In this document: piece by piece, positions 35,557 through 44,630 of the stretch
Numbering within the stretch: the stretch's first letter is position 1
Layout of the letters: the number at the start of each line of letters is the position of its first letter
Source of the DNA: Cohnella faecalis
GTDB taxonomy: Bacteria; Bacillota; Bacilli; Paenibacillales; Paenibacillaceae
Reading direction: 5' to 3'
Assembly: GCF_003570905.1 (NCBI RefSeq)
Contig: NZ_QXJM01000039.1
Span: 620,001 to 684,000, forward strand
Length of the DNA: 64,000 bases
Notes under the pieces: generated by a model
What the model was told of the DNA's origin: nothing
The model's input: only the letters and a program-made list of their open reading frames with translations
The model's database searches: none
Program-made: the position numbers and the translations under genes

Positions 35557-35871
35557 GCGGAAATGCACTGACGGAGGCGCCGGTGCCGTCTGCCCGTCAA
35601 TTGTACCATTATCCCGTTCGTTCAGAAAAAGTTGCCAAAGCTGCAGGACGAGGCAGCTTCGCCTCCGGTTAGCTGCGGATTGAGGCGACTCTCGGTGCGG
35701 GATGCTCATGCGAAAAGCCCGTCGTCTTTGTAACGATTACGCACGGAGTAACTCGCTCCCTTCAATTGTGCGCACCGTAAAGACGAACTTGATTTGTTAA
35801 AACCCATAAGCGCATCAAGCGAGCCCGGGCCCAACCTGCAGTTCTTCCACGAATCGTCTCAGGTAATAGAG

Positions 35872-36060
35872 CGAAAAAATCGTTCTAATCTCAATTGTGG
35901 GCGAAGGGGGGGCGAAAGGAAGACTAGGAAATCGCCTTATCTCCTTCGGCATCTCCCGAAATCGGCTCAAAACGCGGCAATAACGTGAAAAAATCGTCCT
36001 ATTCTTATTGATTTCTCTAAAAAAGTACAAAGTAAGAAGAAAAAATCTTTTTATTCCACA
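35872..36060. repeat. Degenerate direct repeats in a 780-base gene-free stretch
   Basis: GAAAAAATCGTTCTAATCTC (35873), GAAAAAATCGTCCTATTCTT (35987) and GAAAAAATCTTTTTATTC (36039) recur with gaps of 114 and 52 bases; a weaker GAAATCGCC copy sits between the first two. The rest of 35557-36219 shows no gene I can support. It may be a decayed relative of the regular arrays. Confidence 0.5.
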
Positions 36061-36219
36061 TTTCATATCAACCGCCCAGCAACCTTACCCAGTTACCCGA
36101 TTGTTAGAATTTTTCCGCGAATTGCAACGCCCATTAGTGGAATGCTGTCCTTAGAAATCCGAAAAAGCATGCGGGAAGGAAGATTAAATAAAATTTAGCT
36201 AAAAAATGGAGGAAGTTCG

Positions 36220-36248
36220 TTGAAGACGATCGGAGAATTGGATATACT
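36220..36248 (+). promoter_or_regulatory. Promoter of the FHA-protein gene
   Basis: TTGAAG (36220-36225), 17-base spacer, TATACT (36243-36248). The same TTG could open a 30-codon frame after GGAGGAAG; the promoter reading is preferred. Confidence 0.6.
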
Positions 36249-36337
36249 AAAGACAATCTTGTCTACTACTCCTTCCCTTTCTGAAGATATAGGAAAGCGT
36301 TTACAAAGTTAAAACGAAGCCGCAGGAGGTGAGCGCG

Positions 36338-37176
36338 TTGCCTATACACATCAAACAGCGGACAGACGAACGAGGTCTGTCAAGATCGAGCCGGGCGACC
36401 GCAGCCCGCCTTGCGCGAATTACGGTCGGTGCGATAGCGCCGGCAACGTTTTATTTGACGGCAGCCACTCCGGTTTTTGCGGCGCAAAAATCGGAAGAGC
36501 TAAGAACGTCGGCTGCTGACGCCGCGATCGGAACGCTTCCGCTGCTGGCGGCGTTCGGCGTCGGAATCGCGGTAGCCGTGTTCGCTGTCGTCGCCTTTTT
36601 GCAGATGACGGCAAGAGGCCGCAGCGATGGCTTGTACCCCGCTTATGCGGAGGGGGCCGGGAGTTCGTCGGACGACGTTTCTTATATGGAATGGAACGAT
36701 TCGTCGGCAACATCGGGCGTAAGCTCGAATAAGATGGAAGAAGATACGGATTCGGTACCCTTGGAGGATTTCGAACAGACGGCCTTTTATACGCTTCCCT
36801 TGCCTCGCGTGCACACACCCCGATTGACGAAAAGGTTACGGACGAGGAGCCTCGCTTATGCGGACTCGAAGGAGAATTCGCCGGCTCCAGCTTCCGATTG
36901 AACGAGCAGGGGCTGTCGATCGGCAGAGATCCTCTTCAATGCTCGCTTGTATTTCCTTTGAACGTTGAAGAGGTGAGCCGCAAGCATTGCACGCTCTGGT
37001 TCGACGAATCGAGAAGAGTGTTCGTTCTGGAAGATCACGATTCGTCGAACGGAACGTTCCTTCAGTCAGGGGAACGGCTTGTTCCGAAGAAGGCGTATGA
37101 GCTTCAGTCCGGAGAACGGTTCGTTCTCTCGGGCTCCCGGCATTGGTTCGAAGTGCGCGACGCTAGGCATATTTGA
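36338..37176 (+). CDS. Membrane protein with C-terminal FHA domain, frameshifted in this sequence
   Basis: About 279 residues after repair. The N-terminus is basic, with two hydrophobic segments (GAIAPATFYLTAATPVFA and TLPLLAAFGVGIAVAVFAVV), an acidic Ser-rich linker, then an FHA phosphothreonine-binding domain: GLSIGRDP, EVSRKHCTLW, DHDSSNGTFLQSGERL. As written the first frame runs past PLPRVHTP into a stop at 36901, and the FHA half appears as a separate frame. Adding one C to the CCCC run at 36818-36821 gives HTPPIDEKVTDEEPRLCGLE and joins them. TTG 36338 is 8 bases from AGGAGG. A phospho-dependent membrane scaffold is plausible; no kinase is nearby. Confidence 0.75.
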
Positions 37177-37221
37177 CAAGATTCGATACGGATGTTTTTG
37201 CTTTAATCCCTGTCCGATTAC

Positions 37222-37402
37222 TGGTATAATGGGTTAAAGCAGGAACGAACTGGCTGCCAGGGCTGATGTGGCGGTGCAATTGACACTTCTTGCAGGACGA
37301 ACCGTTCTTTTCGGGTTCTCCGGTGGCGTAACTCGCCTCCGTCCCGGAACATGAAGCAATGCCGGTTCCGGTGCGGAATCCATTCCACTGGGAGGGAATT
37401 GC
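37222..37402 (+). promoter_or_regulatory. Extended -10 promoter and 165-base structured leader
   Basis: TGG-TATAAT (37222-37230) is an extended -10 element. The leader before the 62-residue gene can fold: CCGGAAC / GTTCCGG is a perfect 7-bp stem, and GGAAT-CC-ATTCC competes with ATTCC-ACTGGGA-GGGAAT, which would hide the ribosome site. No known riboswitch class is recognised. Confidence 0.45.
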
Positions 37403-37591
37403 ATGGCCAAACGTAGCCACAATGAAGTTCAAGAAAGTTTGAGAGAACTGACGAGAATTTTCCGCCCCAAGGATCCGCGCAAGTTCGTTAAAGATTACAT
37501 TCGCAAATATCGCATCACCGGAGGTTATGAGGACGAGCTGACGACGCTCGTCGAACGCGAGATGGTGAAACTTAATAGCCCGGCTTCCTGA
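37403..37591 (+). CDS. Small conserved protein of unknown function
   Basis: A 62-residue soluble, highly charged helical protein (MAKRSHNEVQESLRELTRIF, then PKDPRKFVKDYIRKY). No motif points to a function. ATG 37403 follows GGGAGGG. The long leader and the terminator directly after it make it a monocistronic gene that could be controlled at the RNA level. Confidence 0.75.
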   Translation: MAKRSHNEVQESLRELTRIFRPKDPRKFVKDYIRKYRITGGYEDELTTLVEREMVKLNSPAS

Positions 37592-37608
37592 GTGAAAGCC
37601 GCACAAAG

Positions 37609-37660
37609 AACCGACGCTAGAGCGACCGTTTTTACGGCCGCTCCCTGTCGGTTCTTTTTT
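37609..37660. terminator. Terminator between the small gene and the YhcN-type gene
   Basis: AACCGAC... / GTCGGTT outer stem with an inner AGCGACCG / CGGCCGCT stem, then CTTTTTTT on the plus strand. Confidence 0.85.
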
Positions 37661-37720
37661 TGCACTACGGTCCGAGACCGGATTAATCGCTACATATATA
37701 ATAAGCGGTTTGCCGCGTCC

Positions 37721-38491
37721 TCATGACGATGGGGAAGGAGCCGGAGCTTTCGATGGGATCGAGCCTGCCGCGCCGCTGTTCACGCCATGGTCGCGCTCGT
37801 ACAAGGGAAGAGGCACTTCATTGCCCAGCCCGAACACGTAACTGACGAGCGTATTGAAGTCGTTCGTGAGCGGAGTCAGCGGCTTGCGGCCCCAGGATGC
37901 CTTGGCGAATTCGACAAGCTGGTTGACGTATTCCCGATTGGCCGAAATATAAACCTGATTGACCCTCGGATGAGCATTGCGCACCGTTTCTCCGATAACT
38001 TGGCGAAGCTCGGTGGACAAGTCGGCGACGTCTCTGTGGGTGAAATAAGAATTGTAATGGTTGGCCAGCTGGCGGTTGTCCCATTTGGAGCTGCCGTTGT
38101 CGACGTTGTATACCCCTTCCATGGTTCCGCTGTTTACTTGCTCCCTCACTTCTTTGCCGCCATGCGCGCGGGTGCCGGTAGCGGAGGCGTCCGTCAAAAT
38201 GCCGACGTAGGCGTTTTTGTCCGTCAAGAACACCATTGCGGTATTAATGCCCGGCAAGGAATCGACCTTGCGGGAAACGACGGAGCTGTATTCGAAATAT
38301 TTGTTCTTATGCTGCTCGGGATCGGAGGAGAGCGGGGCGTAAGAACGCGACTGGAACGTTTTCGGATCGTTTTTGGCGCGGCTGGCGTAATCCTGGTTGC
38401 TTTTTTGAAAGTGCGCCGTATAGTTGCAGCCTGTCATCGTCGCCAGCAGGACGGCGCTGCCGCATATGCCGAGAAAATGTCGGGAAACCAT
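37721..38491 (-). CDS. YhcN/YlaJ family sporulation lipoprotein
   Basis: A 256-residue lipoprotein: signal MVSRHFLGICGSAVLLA with lipobox TMTGC. The YhcN/YlaJ domain fills the middle: SRKVDSLPGINTAMVFLTDK, NAYVGI, then VRNAHPRVNQVYISANREYV. Family members are found in forespore or inner spore membranes of Bacillus and help germination or outgrowth. The C-terminal tail is Pro/Ser/Ala-rich. ATG 38491 follows GAGGGGG. It stands alone and is divergent from ctaC. Confidence 0.88.
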   Translation of the reverse strand: MVSRHFLGICGSAVLLATMTGCNYTAHFQKSNQDYASRAKNDPKTFQSRSYAPLSSDPEQHKNKYFEYSSVVSRKVDSLPGINTAMVFLTDKNAYVGILTDASATGTRAHGGKEVREQVNSGTMEGVYNVDNGSSKWDNRQLANHYNSYFTHRDVADLSTELRQVIGETVRNAHPRVNQVYISANREYVNQLVEFAKASWGRKPLTPLTNDFNTLVSYVFGLGNEVPLPLYERDHGVNSGAAGSIPSKAPAPSPSS

Positions 38492-38732
38492 GGGACTACC
38501 CCCTCGATGGCTTGAATAGCTATAGATTTTCCGGCTGTCTGAAAAGTATGCGGGGCGGCGAGTACATAAAAAGGGGCTCCGTTGGTAAAAAGATGAGGAG
38601 GGGATTTATCCGACGTCGTCGGCGGAAGAGGCTGGCGGCAGGCGAGCGGCAAGGCGCGGAAGGCGCTCGGAGAACGGCTCTAAAGCGGCTGAAACCTTAG
38701 AACGACAACGTTTTTGACAGTTTTGAGAACAA

Positions 38733-38783
38733 TTTGTGAACTCCTTTGTGAACGTTGACAAACTGACAGATCAATCTTTATAT
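38733..38783 (+). promoter_or_regulatory. ctaC promoter with ResD-like direct repeat
   Basis: TTTGTGAAC-TCC-TTTGTGAAC (38733-38741, 38745-38753), two near-copies of the ResD consensus TTTGTGAAT 12 bases apart, directly abut TTGACA (38755-38760); 17-base spacer; TTATAT (38778-38783). The remaining 250 bases of the 38492-38899 gap show no other feature. Confidence 0.7.
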
Positions 38784-38899
38784 TTATTAGAGTGATTTAA
38801 GAACGTGTGTTGTTCGAACCAACATCCGTGAACATGTAGATTCCTGATCGAACCTGGGTTCAAGGCAATCTATGAATACGTCAAATTGGGGTTGATGAG

Positions 38900-39952
38900 A
38901 TGAATCGGTGGCACGTAACCAAGCGCCTTCTTCCGGTGTTGGCAGGTTTGATGCTACTTCTGTCGGGGTGCGGCAGAGCGGATCTTTCTACGCTGAATCC
39001 GCAAGGGCCGGTGGCTGAGAAGCAATTTGATTTGATGAAGCTGTCCATTGGCATCATGGCTTTGGTCGTAGTGGTCGTTTTCGCGATCTGTATTTACGTT
39101 CTGATTCGCTTCCGCCGTCGCGCGGGCGACAAGACCATTCCGAAACAAGTCGAAGGCAACCACACTCTGGAAATCATCTGGACGGTCATTCCGCTCGTTC
39201 TGCTCGTCATTCTCGGCGTTCCGACGATTCAGACGGTATTCGGACTGGCCAAGGATTACAGCAAAGACGCGAACGCCGTGCAGGTCAAAGTAACGGCCCA
39301 TCTTTACTGGTGGGAGTTCGAGTACCCGCAATACGGCATTAAGACGGCGCAGGAGCTTGTCGTCCCGACGGGCAAGAAAATTCAGTACGAGCTCGTATCG
39401 GCGGACGTTAAGCACTCCTTCTGGATTCCGGCTATCGGAGGAAAGATGGATACGAACCCTGGGCTCACGAACAAGATGTTCCTGGAGTTCCCTAACGAAG
39501 GCGTTTTCCGAGGGAAGTGCGCGGAGCTTTGCGGTCCTTCCCATGCGTATATGGATTTCAAAGCGAAAGCGGTCAGCCAAGCTTCCTTCGACAAGTGGGT
39601 AGCGGCAATGAAAGCTCCTGCGGTAACGGCAGCCGACAAAGATATCGCGGCTACCTTCGAGGCCAAATGCTTGACTTGCCACGCGGTTGGCGAGCAAGGA
39701 CAGTCGGGTGCGCCGAATTTGACGGGCGTCGGCGGGCGTCAGACGATCGCCGGAATTTTGTACAACTCGGACGTCGTCAGCGATCCTCAAGAGGAAGACA
39801 AGACGGTGGAACAGAACTTGAAGGATTGGATCACCGATCCTCAGAAGATCAAACCGGGTAACCAAATGCCTAGCGCGGCAGTCAATGAATTGACGCAAGA
39901 GCAAATCGACGGTATTGCCAAATACCTCGCTGGCTACAAGCTCGACTACTAA
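38900..39952 (+). CDS. ctaC: caa3 oxidase subunit II with cytochrome c domain
   Basis: A 350-residue lipoprotein. Signal with lipobox LLSGC, two TM helices (about 48-70 and 92-115), CuA domain with HSFWIP and the C-x3-C-x3-H CuA ligands in CAELCGPSH, then a C-terminal cytochrome c domain with heme motif CLTCH and the axial Met in GNQMPS. This is the caa3 form that takes electrons through its own covalent heme c. ATG 38900 follows GGGGTTGATGAG. First gene of ctaCDEFG; ctaA and ctaB are not in the window. Confidence 0.96.
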   Translation: MNRWHVTKRLLPVLAGLMLLLSGCGRADLSTLNPQGPVAEKQFDLMKLSIGIMALVVVVVFAICIYVLIRFRRRAGDKTIPKQVEGNHTLEIIWTVIPLVLLVILGVPTIQTVFGLAKDYSKDANAVQVKVTAHLYWWEFEYPQYGIKTAQELVVPTGKKIQYELVSADVKHSFWIPAIGGKMDTNPGLTNKMFLEFPNEGVFRGKCAELCGPSHAYMDFKAKAVSQASFDKWVAAMKAPAVTAADKDIAATFEAKCLTCHAVGEQGQSGAPNLTGVGGRQTIAGILYNSDVVSDPQEEDKTVEQNLKDWITDPQKIKPGNQMPSAAVNELTQEQIDGIAKYLAGYKLDY

Positions 39953-39975
39953 GGTTTTGAAGGAGGTTCGCTGTC

Positions 39976-41834
39976 TTGGCTGCACATGCACATGCACATG
40001 AGCACAAGGTCAAACGGTACACGGGCTTGATGGACTGGCTCACAACCGTCGACCATAAGAAAATCGGTATTCTATACATGATCGCGGGCTTGCTGTTCTT
40101 CCTCGTCGGAGGTCTGGAAGCGATTTTGATCCGGATTCAGCTGATGAAGCCGTTGAACAACGTCGTTTCCCCGACACGTTCAACGAATTGATTACGATGC
40201 ACGGAACGACGATGATCTTTCTTGCGGCGATGCCTTTGCTGTTCGCCTTGATGAACGCGGTTATACCGCTTCAAATCGGCGCGCGCGACGTCGCGTTCCC
40301 GTTTCTTAACTCTTTGGGCTTCTGGACGTTCTTCTTCGGCGGTTTGCTGCTGAATATCAGCTGGTTCGCCGGCGCCGTTCCGGATGCAGGGTGGACGTCT
40401 TACGTTCCGCTCGCAGGCCCGAGCTATAACGATACGCACGGCGTCGATTATTACGTGCTCGGTCTGCAGATCGCAGGTATCGGGACGTTGCTCGGCGGTA
40501 TCAACTTCATGGCGACGATCATCAACATGAGAGCGCCCGGCATGACCTTCATGCGCATGCCGATGTTCACTTGGGCTATCTTCATTACTTCGGCCCTGAT
40601 CGTATTCGCCTTCCCAGTTCTGACTGTCGGTCTCGTCGCTTTGATGTTCGACCGGCTGTTCGGAGCCAATTTCTTCGAGACGGGCGCCGGAGGCAACGGT
40701 GTACTCTGGGAGCACATCTTCTGGGTGTTCGGTCACCCTGAGGTATACATCCTGATCTTGCCTGCGTTCGGCGTTATTTCCGAGATCGTCAGCACGTTCT
40801 CCCGCAAGCGTCTGTTCGGTTACAGCTCGATGGTATTCGCAACCGTGTTGATCGCGTTCCTCGGCTTCATGGTATGGGCTCACCATATGTTCACGACGGG
40901 TCTCGGACCGGTAGCGAACGGGTTGTTCTCCATCGCGACAATGCTGATCGCGGTGCCGACGGGGATCAAAATCTTCAACTGGCTCTTCACGCTGTGGGGC
41001 GGTTCGATTCGCTTCACGACGGCAAGCTTGTTCGGAATCGGGTTCATCCCGACGTTCGTCATGGGGGGCGTTACGGGCGTTATGCTGGCATCGGCTCCGG
41101 CCGACTTCCAGTACCACGACAGCTACTTCGTCGTAGCCCACTTCCACTACGTTATCGTAGGCGGATTGATCTTCGGTATTTTCGCCGGTCTTCACTACTG
41201 GTGGCCGAAGATGTTCGGACGCATGCTGAACGAGGGAATCGGCAAGATTACGTTCTGGACGTTCTTCATCGGCTTCCACTTGACGTTCTTCGTCCAGCAT
41301 TTCCTTGGTCTCCTCGGGATGCCGCGCCGGGTATTCACATACTTGCCGCACCAAGGCTTCGACACGATGAACTTGATCAGCTCGATCGGGGCGTTCCTGA
41401 TGGGTATCGGTACGATCGCGTTCCTGATCAACATCTTCATCACTTGGGCCAAACCGCGTAACGCGGCGGCCGACGCATGGGAAGACGGACGTACGCTGGA
41501 ATGGACTATTCCTTCGCCGCCTCCTGAATACAACTTTAAGCAAACTCCGCTTGTTCGCGGTTACGATGCATGGTGGAAAGAGAAAATGGATGGAAATACG
41601 GAGATGACCCCGGCGGAGCCTGTCGGACCGATCCACATGCCATCGAATTCGATTCTTCCGCTTATCATGAGCATCGGTTTGTTCATCGCCGGTTTCGGAT
41701 TCATGTATGATCACCTGGCAGTAACGATCTGCGGTCTCGCGGTCACGTTCATCTGCATGTTCCTCCGTTCCGTATATGACGATCACGGTTACCATATCGA
41801 ACCGGAAGATCAGGATAAAGGGGTGCAAGCATGA
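39976..41834 (+). CDS. ctaD: caa3 oxidase subunit I, frameshifted in this sequence
   Basis: About 619 residues after repair, as in other CtaD. The first piece (TTG 39976 after AAGGAGG) ends early after LMKPLNNVVSP; the next frame continues DTFNELITMHGTTMIFLAAM and then without break to the stop. One C is missing in CCCC at 40169-40172. The heme a, heme a3 and CuB ligands are present, for example the TMHGTTM His, WVFGHPEVYI with its His-Tyr pair, and HSYFVVAHFHYV-type HDSYFVVAHFHYV. It reduces oxygen and pumps protons. A natural frameshift here would remove the oxidase, so a sequence error is the simpler reading. It overlaps ctaE by ATGA. Confidence 0.93.
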
Positions 41835-42448
41835 GCGCACACGAGCACGTAGACGGACAATTGCCGCACGAGCCGGAAAGAGCGACGTTGGAAGGCCGCA
41901 ACAAGGTTCTGGGCTTCTGGATTTTCCTTGGAGCGGAAACGGTGCTCTTCGGAACGTTGTTCTCCGCATTCCTGGCTCTTCGCCACAACATCGGCGACGG
42001 ACCGGCGGCTTCGCATTTGTTCGAGCTGCCAATGGTATTCGCAGCTACAATGATCCTGCTTTTCTCAAGCTTGACCAGCGTATTCGCCGTTCAAGCGATG
42101 CATAGCAACAAAGTGAAGCCGATGATTGTATGGCTGGCCATCACGATTCTTCTCGGACTCGCGTTCCTCTGCTTGGAAATTTACGAGTTCAACACGTACG
42201 TAAGCGAAGGACATCAGTTCAGAACGAGCGCGTTCAGTTCCTCGTTCTATACGCTGGTTGGCTTCCACGGCGCTCACGTAGCGTTCGGCGTACTGTGGAT
42301 CGGTCTTCTGATCGCTCAAATCTTCAAAAAAGGCTTGACGGTCGTTACCGCTCCGAAAATCTACGTCTCAGCCATTTACTGGCACTTTATCGACGTCGTA
42401 TGGGTATTCATCTTCACCGTTGTTTACCTGATGGGAAAGGTGGGTTAA
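41831..42448 (+). CDS. ctaE: caa3 oxidase subunit III
   Basis: A 205-residue protein with five TM helices, typical of the Bacillus-type subunit III: LGFWIFLGAETVLFGTLFSA, a FRTSAFSSSFYTLVGFHGAH segment, HVAFGVLWIG, and the closing YWHFIDVVWVFIFTVVYL with the family's W-H-F-x-D-x-V-W. It stabilises subunit I and proton uptake. ATG 41831 overlaps the ctaD stop. Confidence 0.96.
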   Translation: MSAHEHVDGQLPHEPERATLEGRNKVLGFWIFLGAETVLFGTLFSAFLALRHNIGDGPAASHLFELPMVFAATMILLFSSLTSVFAVQAMHSNKVKPMIVWLAITILLGLAFLCLEIYEFNTYVSEGHQFRTSAFSSSFYTLVGFHGAHVAFGVLWIGLLIAQIFKKGLTVVTAPKIYVSAIYWHFIDVVWVFIFTVVYLMGKVG

Positions 42449-42452
42449 TCTC

Positions 42453-42770
42453 ATGGCAAGCAACCATTCGGCTCAAGAGTCGGGGGCGAAGCGTCATCGG
42501 GTGGAAGGCCCCCAGAAGCACGTCGTCGGATTTATCATGTCTCTCGCACTTACGATTATCGCTTTCGCGGCGGTATCGGCCGGAGATATCAACACCACGT
42601 TTACGTACATCATTCTCATAAGCATGGCGGTACTGCAAGTGTTTATTCAGATGGCTTTCTGGATGCACATGAAAGACCGGGGACACCTGTTCCCGATCAT
42701 CGGAATTCTTTCCGGAGTGTTCGTCGTCTTCACGATGGTCATCATGGCGTTGTACTGGGTATGGTGGTAA
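42453..42770 (+). CDS. ctaF: caa3 oxidase subunit IV
   Basis: A 105-residue protein with three TM helices (HVVGFIMSLALTIIAFAAVS, TYIILISMAVLQVFIQMAFW, IGILSGVFVVFTMVIMALYW), the CtaF/QoxD-like pattern with Q-M-x-F-W-M-H-M. It lies 4 bases after ctaE and is followed by a stem-loop that may lower expression of ctaG. Confidence 0.93.
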   Translation: MASNHSAQESGAKRHRVEGPQKHVVGFIMSLALTIIAFAAVSAGDINTTFTYIILISMAVLQVFIQMAFWMHMKDRGHLFPIIGILSGVFVVFTMVIMALYWVWW

Positions 42771-42790
42771 GGTCATAAGGCAATAACTTC

Positions 42791-42822
42791 AGAGAGGCGG
42801 GCCCTGTTCCGCCTCTCTTTTG
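42791..42822 (+). terminator. Stem-loop terminator between ctaF and ctaG
   Basis: AGAGAGGCGG / CCGCCTCTCT perfect 10-bp stem followed by TTTT. It probably attenuates or ends the oxidase transcript; ctaG follows 21 bases later without a clear promoter. Confidence 0.8.
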
Positions 42823-42842
42823 CATGGAAGGAGGCAATCCCG

Positions 42843-43751
42843 ATGTGGGGACTTGAATATTTCTCGTTCCGCGATTTGTGGAGCCCGTTGTTTATGGCTT
42901 TCATGATGGCGGTAGCGATTTTGTATACGTTCGCGGTCGGACCATGGAGAGAGAAGTTCGCGGGAAGCGAGGACGTTCCGTTCAAGCGGCAATTCTCGTT
43001 CTTGCTTGCGATTTTTCTTTTGTACATGACGCAAGGCGGACCGCTAAGTCTGCTCGGTCATCTCATGTTCTCGTTCCACATGACGAACATGGCGATCTCT
43101 TATGTTATCGTACCGCCTTTGTTGTTGTATGGTATTCCGGCTTGGCTGTGGCGATGGATGTTCGGCAGGGCATTCTGGCGGCCGCTCCGCTTCTTAATGA
43201 ATCCGCTCGTCGGCTTATTTATGTTCAATCTCGTATTCTCGGTGTATCATATGCCGGGAAATCACGATTACATTATGACGCACTATTCGGTACACACGGC
43301 ATACTACGTGCTGCTGCTTATATCCGCTATGATCATGTGGTGGCATATTCATTGCCCGGTGCCGGAGTGGGCGCGGCTGACTCCGCTATGGCGTCTCGGC
43401 TACATTTTCGTTAACGGATTGCTGCTGACGCCCGCTTGCGTTCTTATTATTTTCGCGAACACATCCTTGTTCTCGGTCTATAACGATCCCGAAGTATGGA
43501 CGAAGGCGATGGGGTACTGCGTTTCCGGAGATCCGGCTGCCTTGCTTGCCAAGTTCGAGGGCGGTCCTGCGTTCTTCAACTTGTTGAGTCCGAGGGACGA
43601 TCAGCAGCTGGGCGGCATCATTATGAAGCTGGTTCAGGAATTCGTGAACGTGGGCGCCTTGTTCGTCGTCTTCATGGGCTGGTATCGTTCCGAACGAGCC
43701 AAAGAAGATGACGTAAGCGGCTCGGAAGCGACGGTTGCCCCGGTCGTTTGA
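42843..43751 (+). CDS. ctaG: Cytochrome c oxidase assembly factor CtaG
   Basis: A 302-residue membrane protein with seven TM segments of the caa3-type CtaG family (DUF1404-like). Motifs: FLLYMTQGGPLSLLGHLMFS, FHMTNMAISYVIVPPLLLYG, and MPGNHDYIM. It is needed for formation of active caa3 oxidase in Bacillus, probably in copper insertion. ATG 42843 follows GGAAGGAGG. Position after ctaCDEF is the canonical order. Confidence 0.95.
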   Translation: MWGLEYFSFRDLWSPLFMAFMMAVAILYTFAVGPWREKFAGSEDVPFKRQFSFLLAIFLLYMTQGGPLSLLGHLMFSFHMTNMAISYVIVPPLLLYGIPAWLWRWMFGRAFWRPLRFLMNPLVGLFMFNLVFSVYHMPGNHDYIMTHYSVHTAYYVLLLISAMIMWWHIHCPVPEWARLTPLWRLGYIFVNGLLLTPACVLIIFANTSLFSVYNDPEVWTKAMGYCVSGDPAALLAKFEGGPAFFNLLSPRDDQQLGGIIMKLVQEFVNVGALFVVFMGWYRSERAKEDDVSGSEATVAPVV

Positions 43752-43854
43752 ACAATGTGTGAAAAGCGCCGGATTCGTTTGCCCTTAGGACGGCGGACAG
43801 GTAGAATGTAGACAGTTAGGCAGATTTCATGTCGATGGAGCAGGTGAGTCCCTG

Positions 43855-44319
43855 ATGTCTTGGTATTTCATATTTCCTACTGTCAGTACGAGCTTCATAG
43901 CGCTTAGCGCGATTCTGGTAGCGATCGGCTGGCGTCAAATTATTAAGCGCAAGCGCGAGGCGCATGAGAAGACGATGGTTGCGGCTGCGGTGGCGGCGCT
44001 GCTCTTCTTTATCATCTACATGTCGCGGACGATTTTCATCGGCAACACGTCATGGGGCGGTCCGGACGATCTGAAGACGATCTACTTGATTTTCCTGCTG
44101 TTTCATATCGTGCTGGCAACGGTTGCCGCCGTCTTCGGCATTACGACTCTAACGCTGGCCTGGCGCAAAAAATTCGCCAAGCATCGCAAGTGGGGACGTA
44201 CGACGGCGCTCATTTGGTTCGCGACGGCGCTCACCGGCATTACCGTGTACGTGCTGCTCTACTTGTGCTATCCGGGCGGACATACGAAGCCGGTTATCGA
44301 TGCGATTTTTGGAACTTGA
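43855..44319 (+). CDS. DUF420 membrane protein (YozB/CtaM type)
   Basis: A 154-residue protein with four TM segments and the DUF420 pattern: IGWRQIIKRKREAHEKTM, YMSRTIFIGNTSWGG, YLIFLLFHIVLATVAAVFG with the conserved His, and KKFAKHRKWGRTTALIWF. The S. aureus homologue CtaM is required for heme-copper oxidase maturation, which fits the ctaCDEFG neighbourhood. ATG 43855 follows AGGTGAG. Terminator at 44344. Confidence 0.92.
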   Translation: MSWYFIFPTVSTSFIALSAILVAIGWRQIIKRKREAHEKTMVAAAVAALLFFIIYMSRTIFIGNTSWGGPDDLKTIYLIFLLFHIVLATVAAVFGITTLTLAWRKKFAKHRKWGRTTALIWFATALTGITVYVLLYLCYPGGHTKPVIDAIFGT

Positions 44320-44343
44320 GTGCGAGAGCATGTTGAATAGGGA

Positions 44344-44400
44344 GACGATCCGAGGAAGGGCTGGTTAGCGTAAAGCGGCCCTTCGCGGGTCGTTTTCATT
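44344..44400 (+). terminator. Terminator after the oxidase region
   Basis: ACGATCCG-AGG-AAGGGC / GCCCTT-CG-CGGGTCGT stem followed by TTTTCATTTTT. Confidence 0.8.
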
Positions 44401-44407
44401 TTTAAAC

Positions 44408-44451
44408 TGTAATCTAATGTTCATTCTCCGTTCACGTTTTAAAAGTAAACT
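44408..44451 (+). promoter_or_regulatory. Direct-repeat operator A with -10 element
   Basis: Three 11-base steps: TGTAAT (44408), GTTCAT (44419), GTTCAC (44430), then TAAACT at 44446, 16 bases from the last repeat. The same arrangement occurs at 50527 (+) and 50488 (-). No -35 element is present, as expected where an OmpR/PhoB-type regulator recruits polymerase. Confidence 0.65.
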
Positions 44452-44498
44452 ATTAGCTGATGCTGACATCGTTTAGCGCCGACAATGGTTTATTTTTT

Positions 44499-44530
44499 TT
44501 GAACAAATATTGATAATGATTATCATTATT
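44499..44530 (+). promoter_or_regulatory. Fur box over the promoter of the SLH-NEAT gene
   Basis: GATAATGATTATCATTATT (44512-44530) matches the Fur consensus at 17 of 19 positions. It overlaps TTGAAC (44499-44504) and TATCAT (44521-44526). Iron repression is expected. Confidence 0.85.
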
Positions 44531-44630
44531 GTCTAAAAAGGAGGGAGGACGTTAGCCCGCATCGATCTAAAAGCGGTGCAGCTTGCTCGCGTAAGACATC
44601 ATCCAATCTATCGATAAGGAGAGTTCGGCA

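Noticed and set aside
36220..36312. A 30-codon TTG-started frame after GGAGGAAG
   Set aside because: TTGAAG-N17-TATACT fits a promoter for the next gene better, and the peptide has no recognisable features.
40169..40172. ctaD as a true pseudogene
   Set aside because: Six other genes show the same one-base loss in G/C runs and the rest of the oxidase operon is intact, so a base-call error is more likely.
40137..42032. A 631-codon minus-strand frame opposite ctaD
   Set aside because: It is a shadow of the high-GC ctaD/ctaE codons, Arg/Glu-rich with no domain and no ribosome site.
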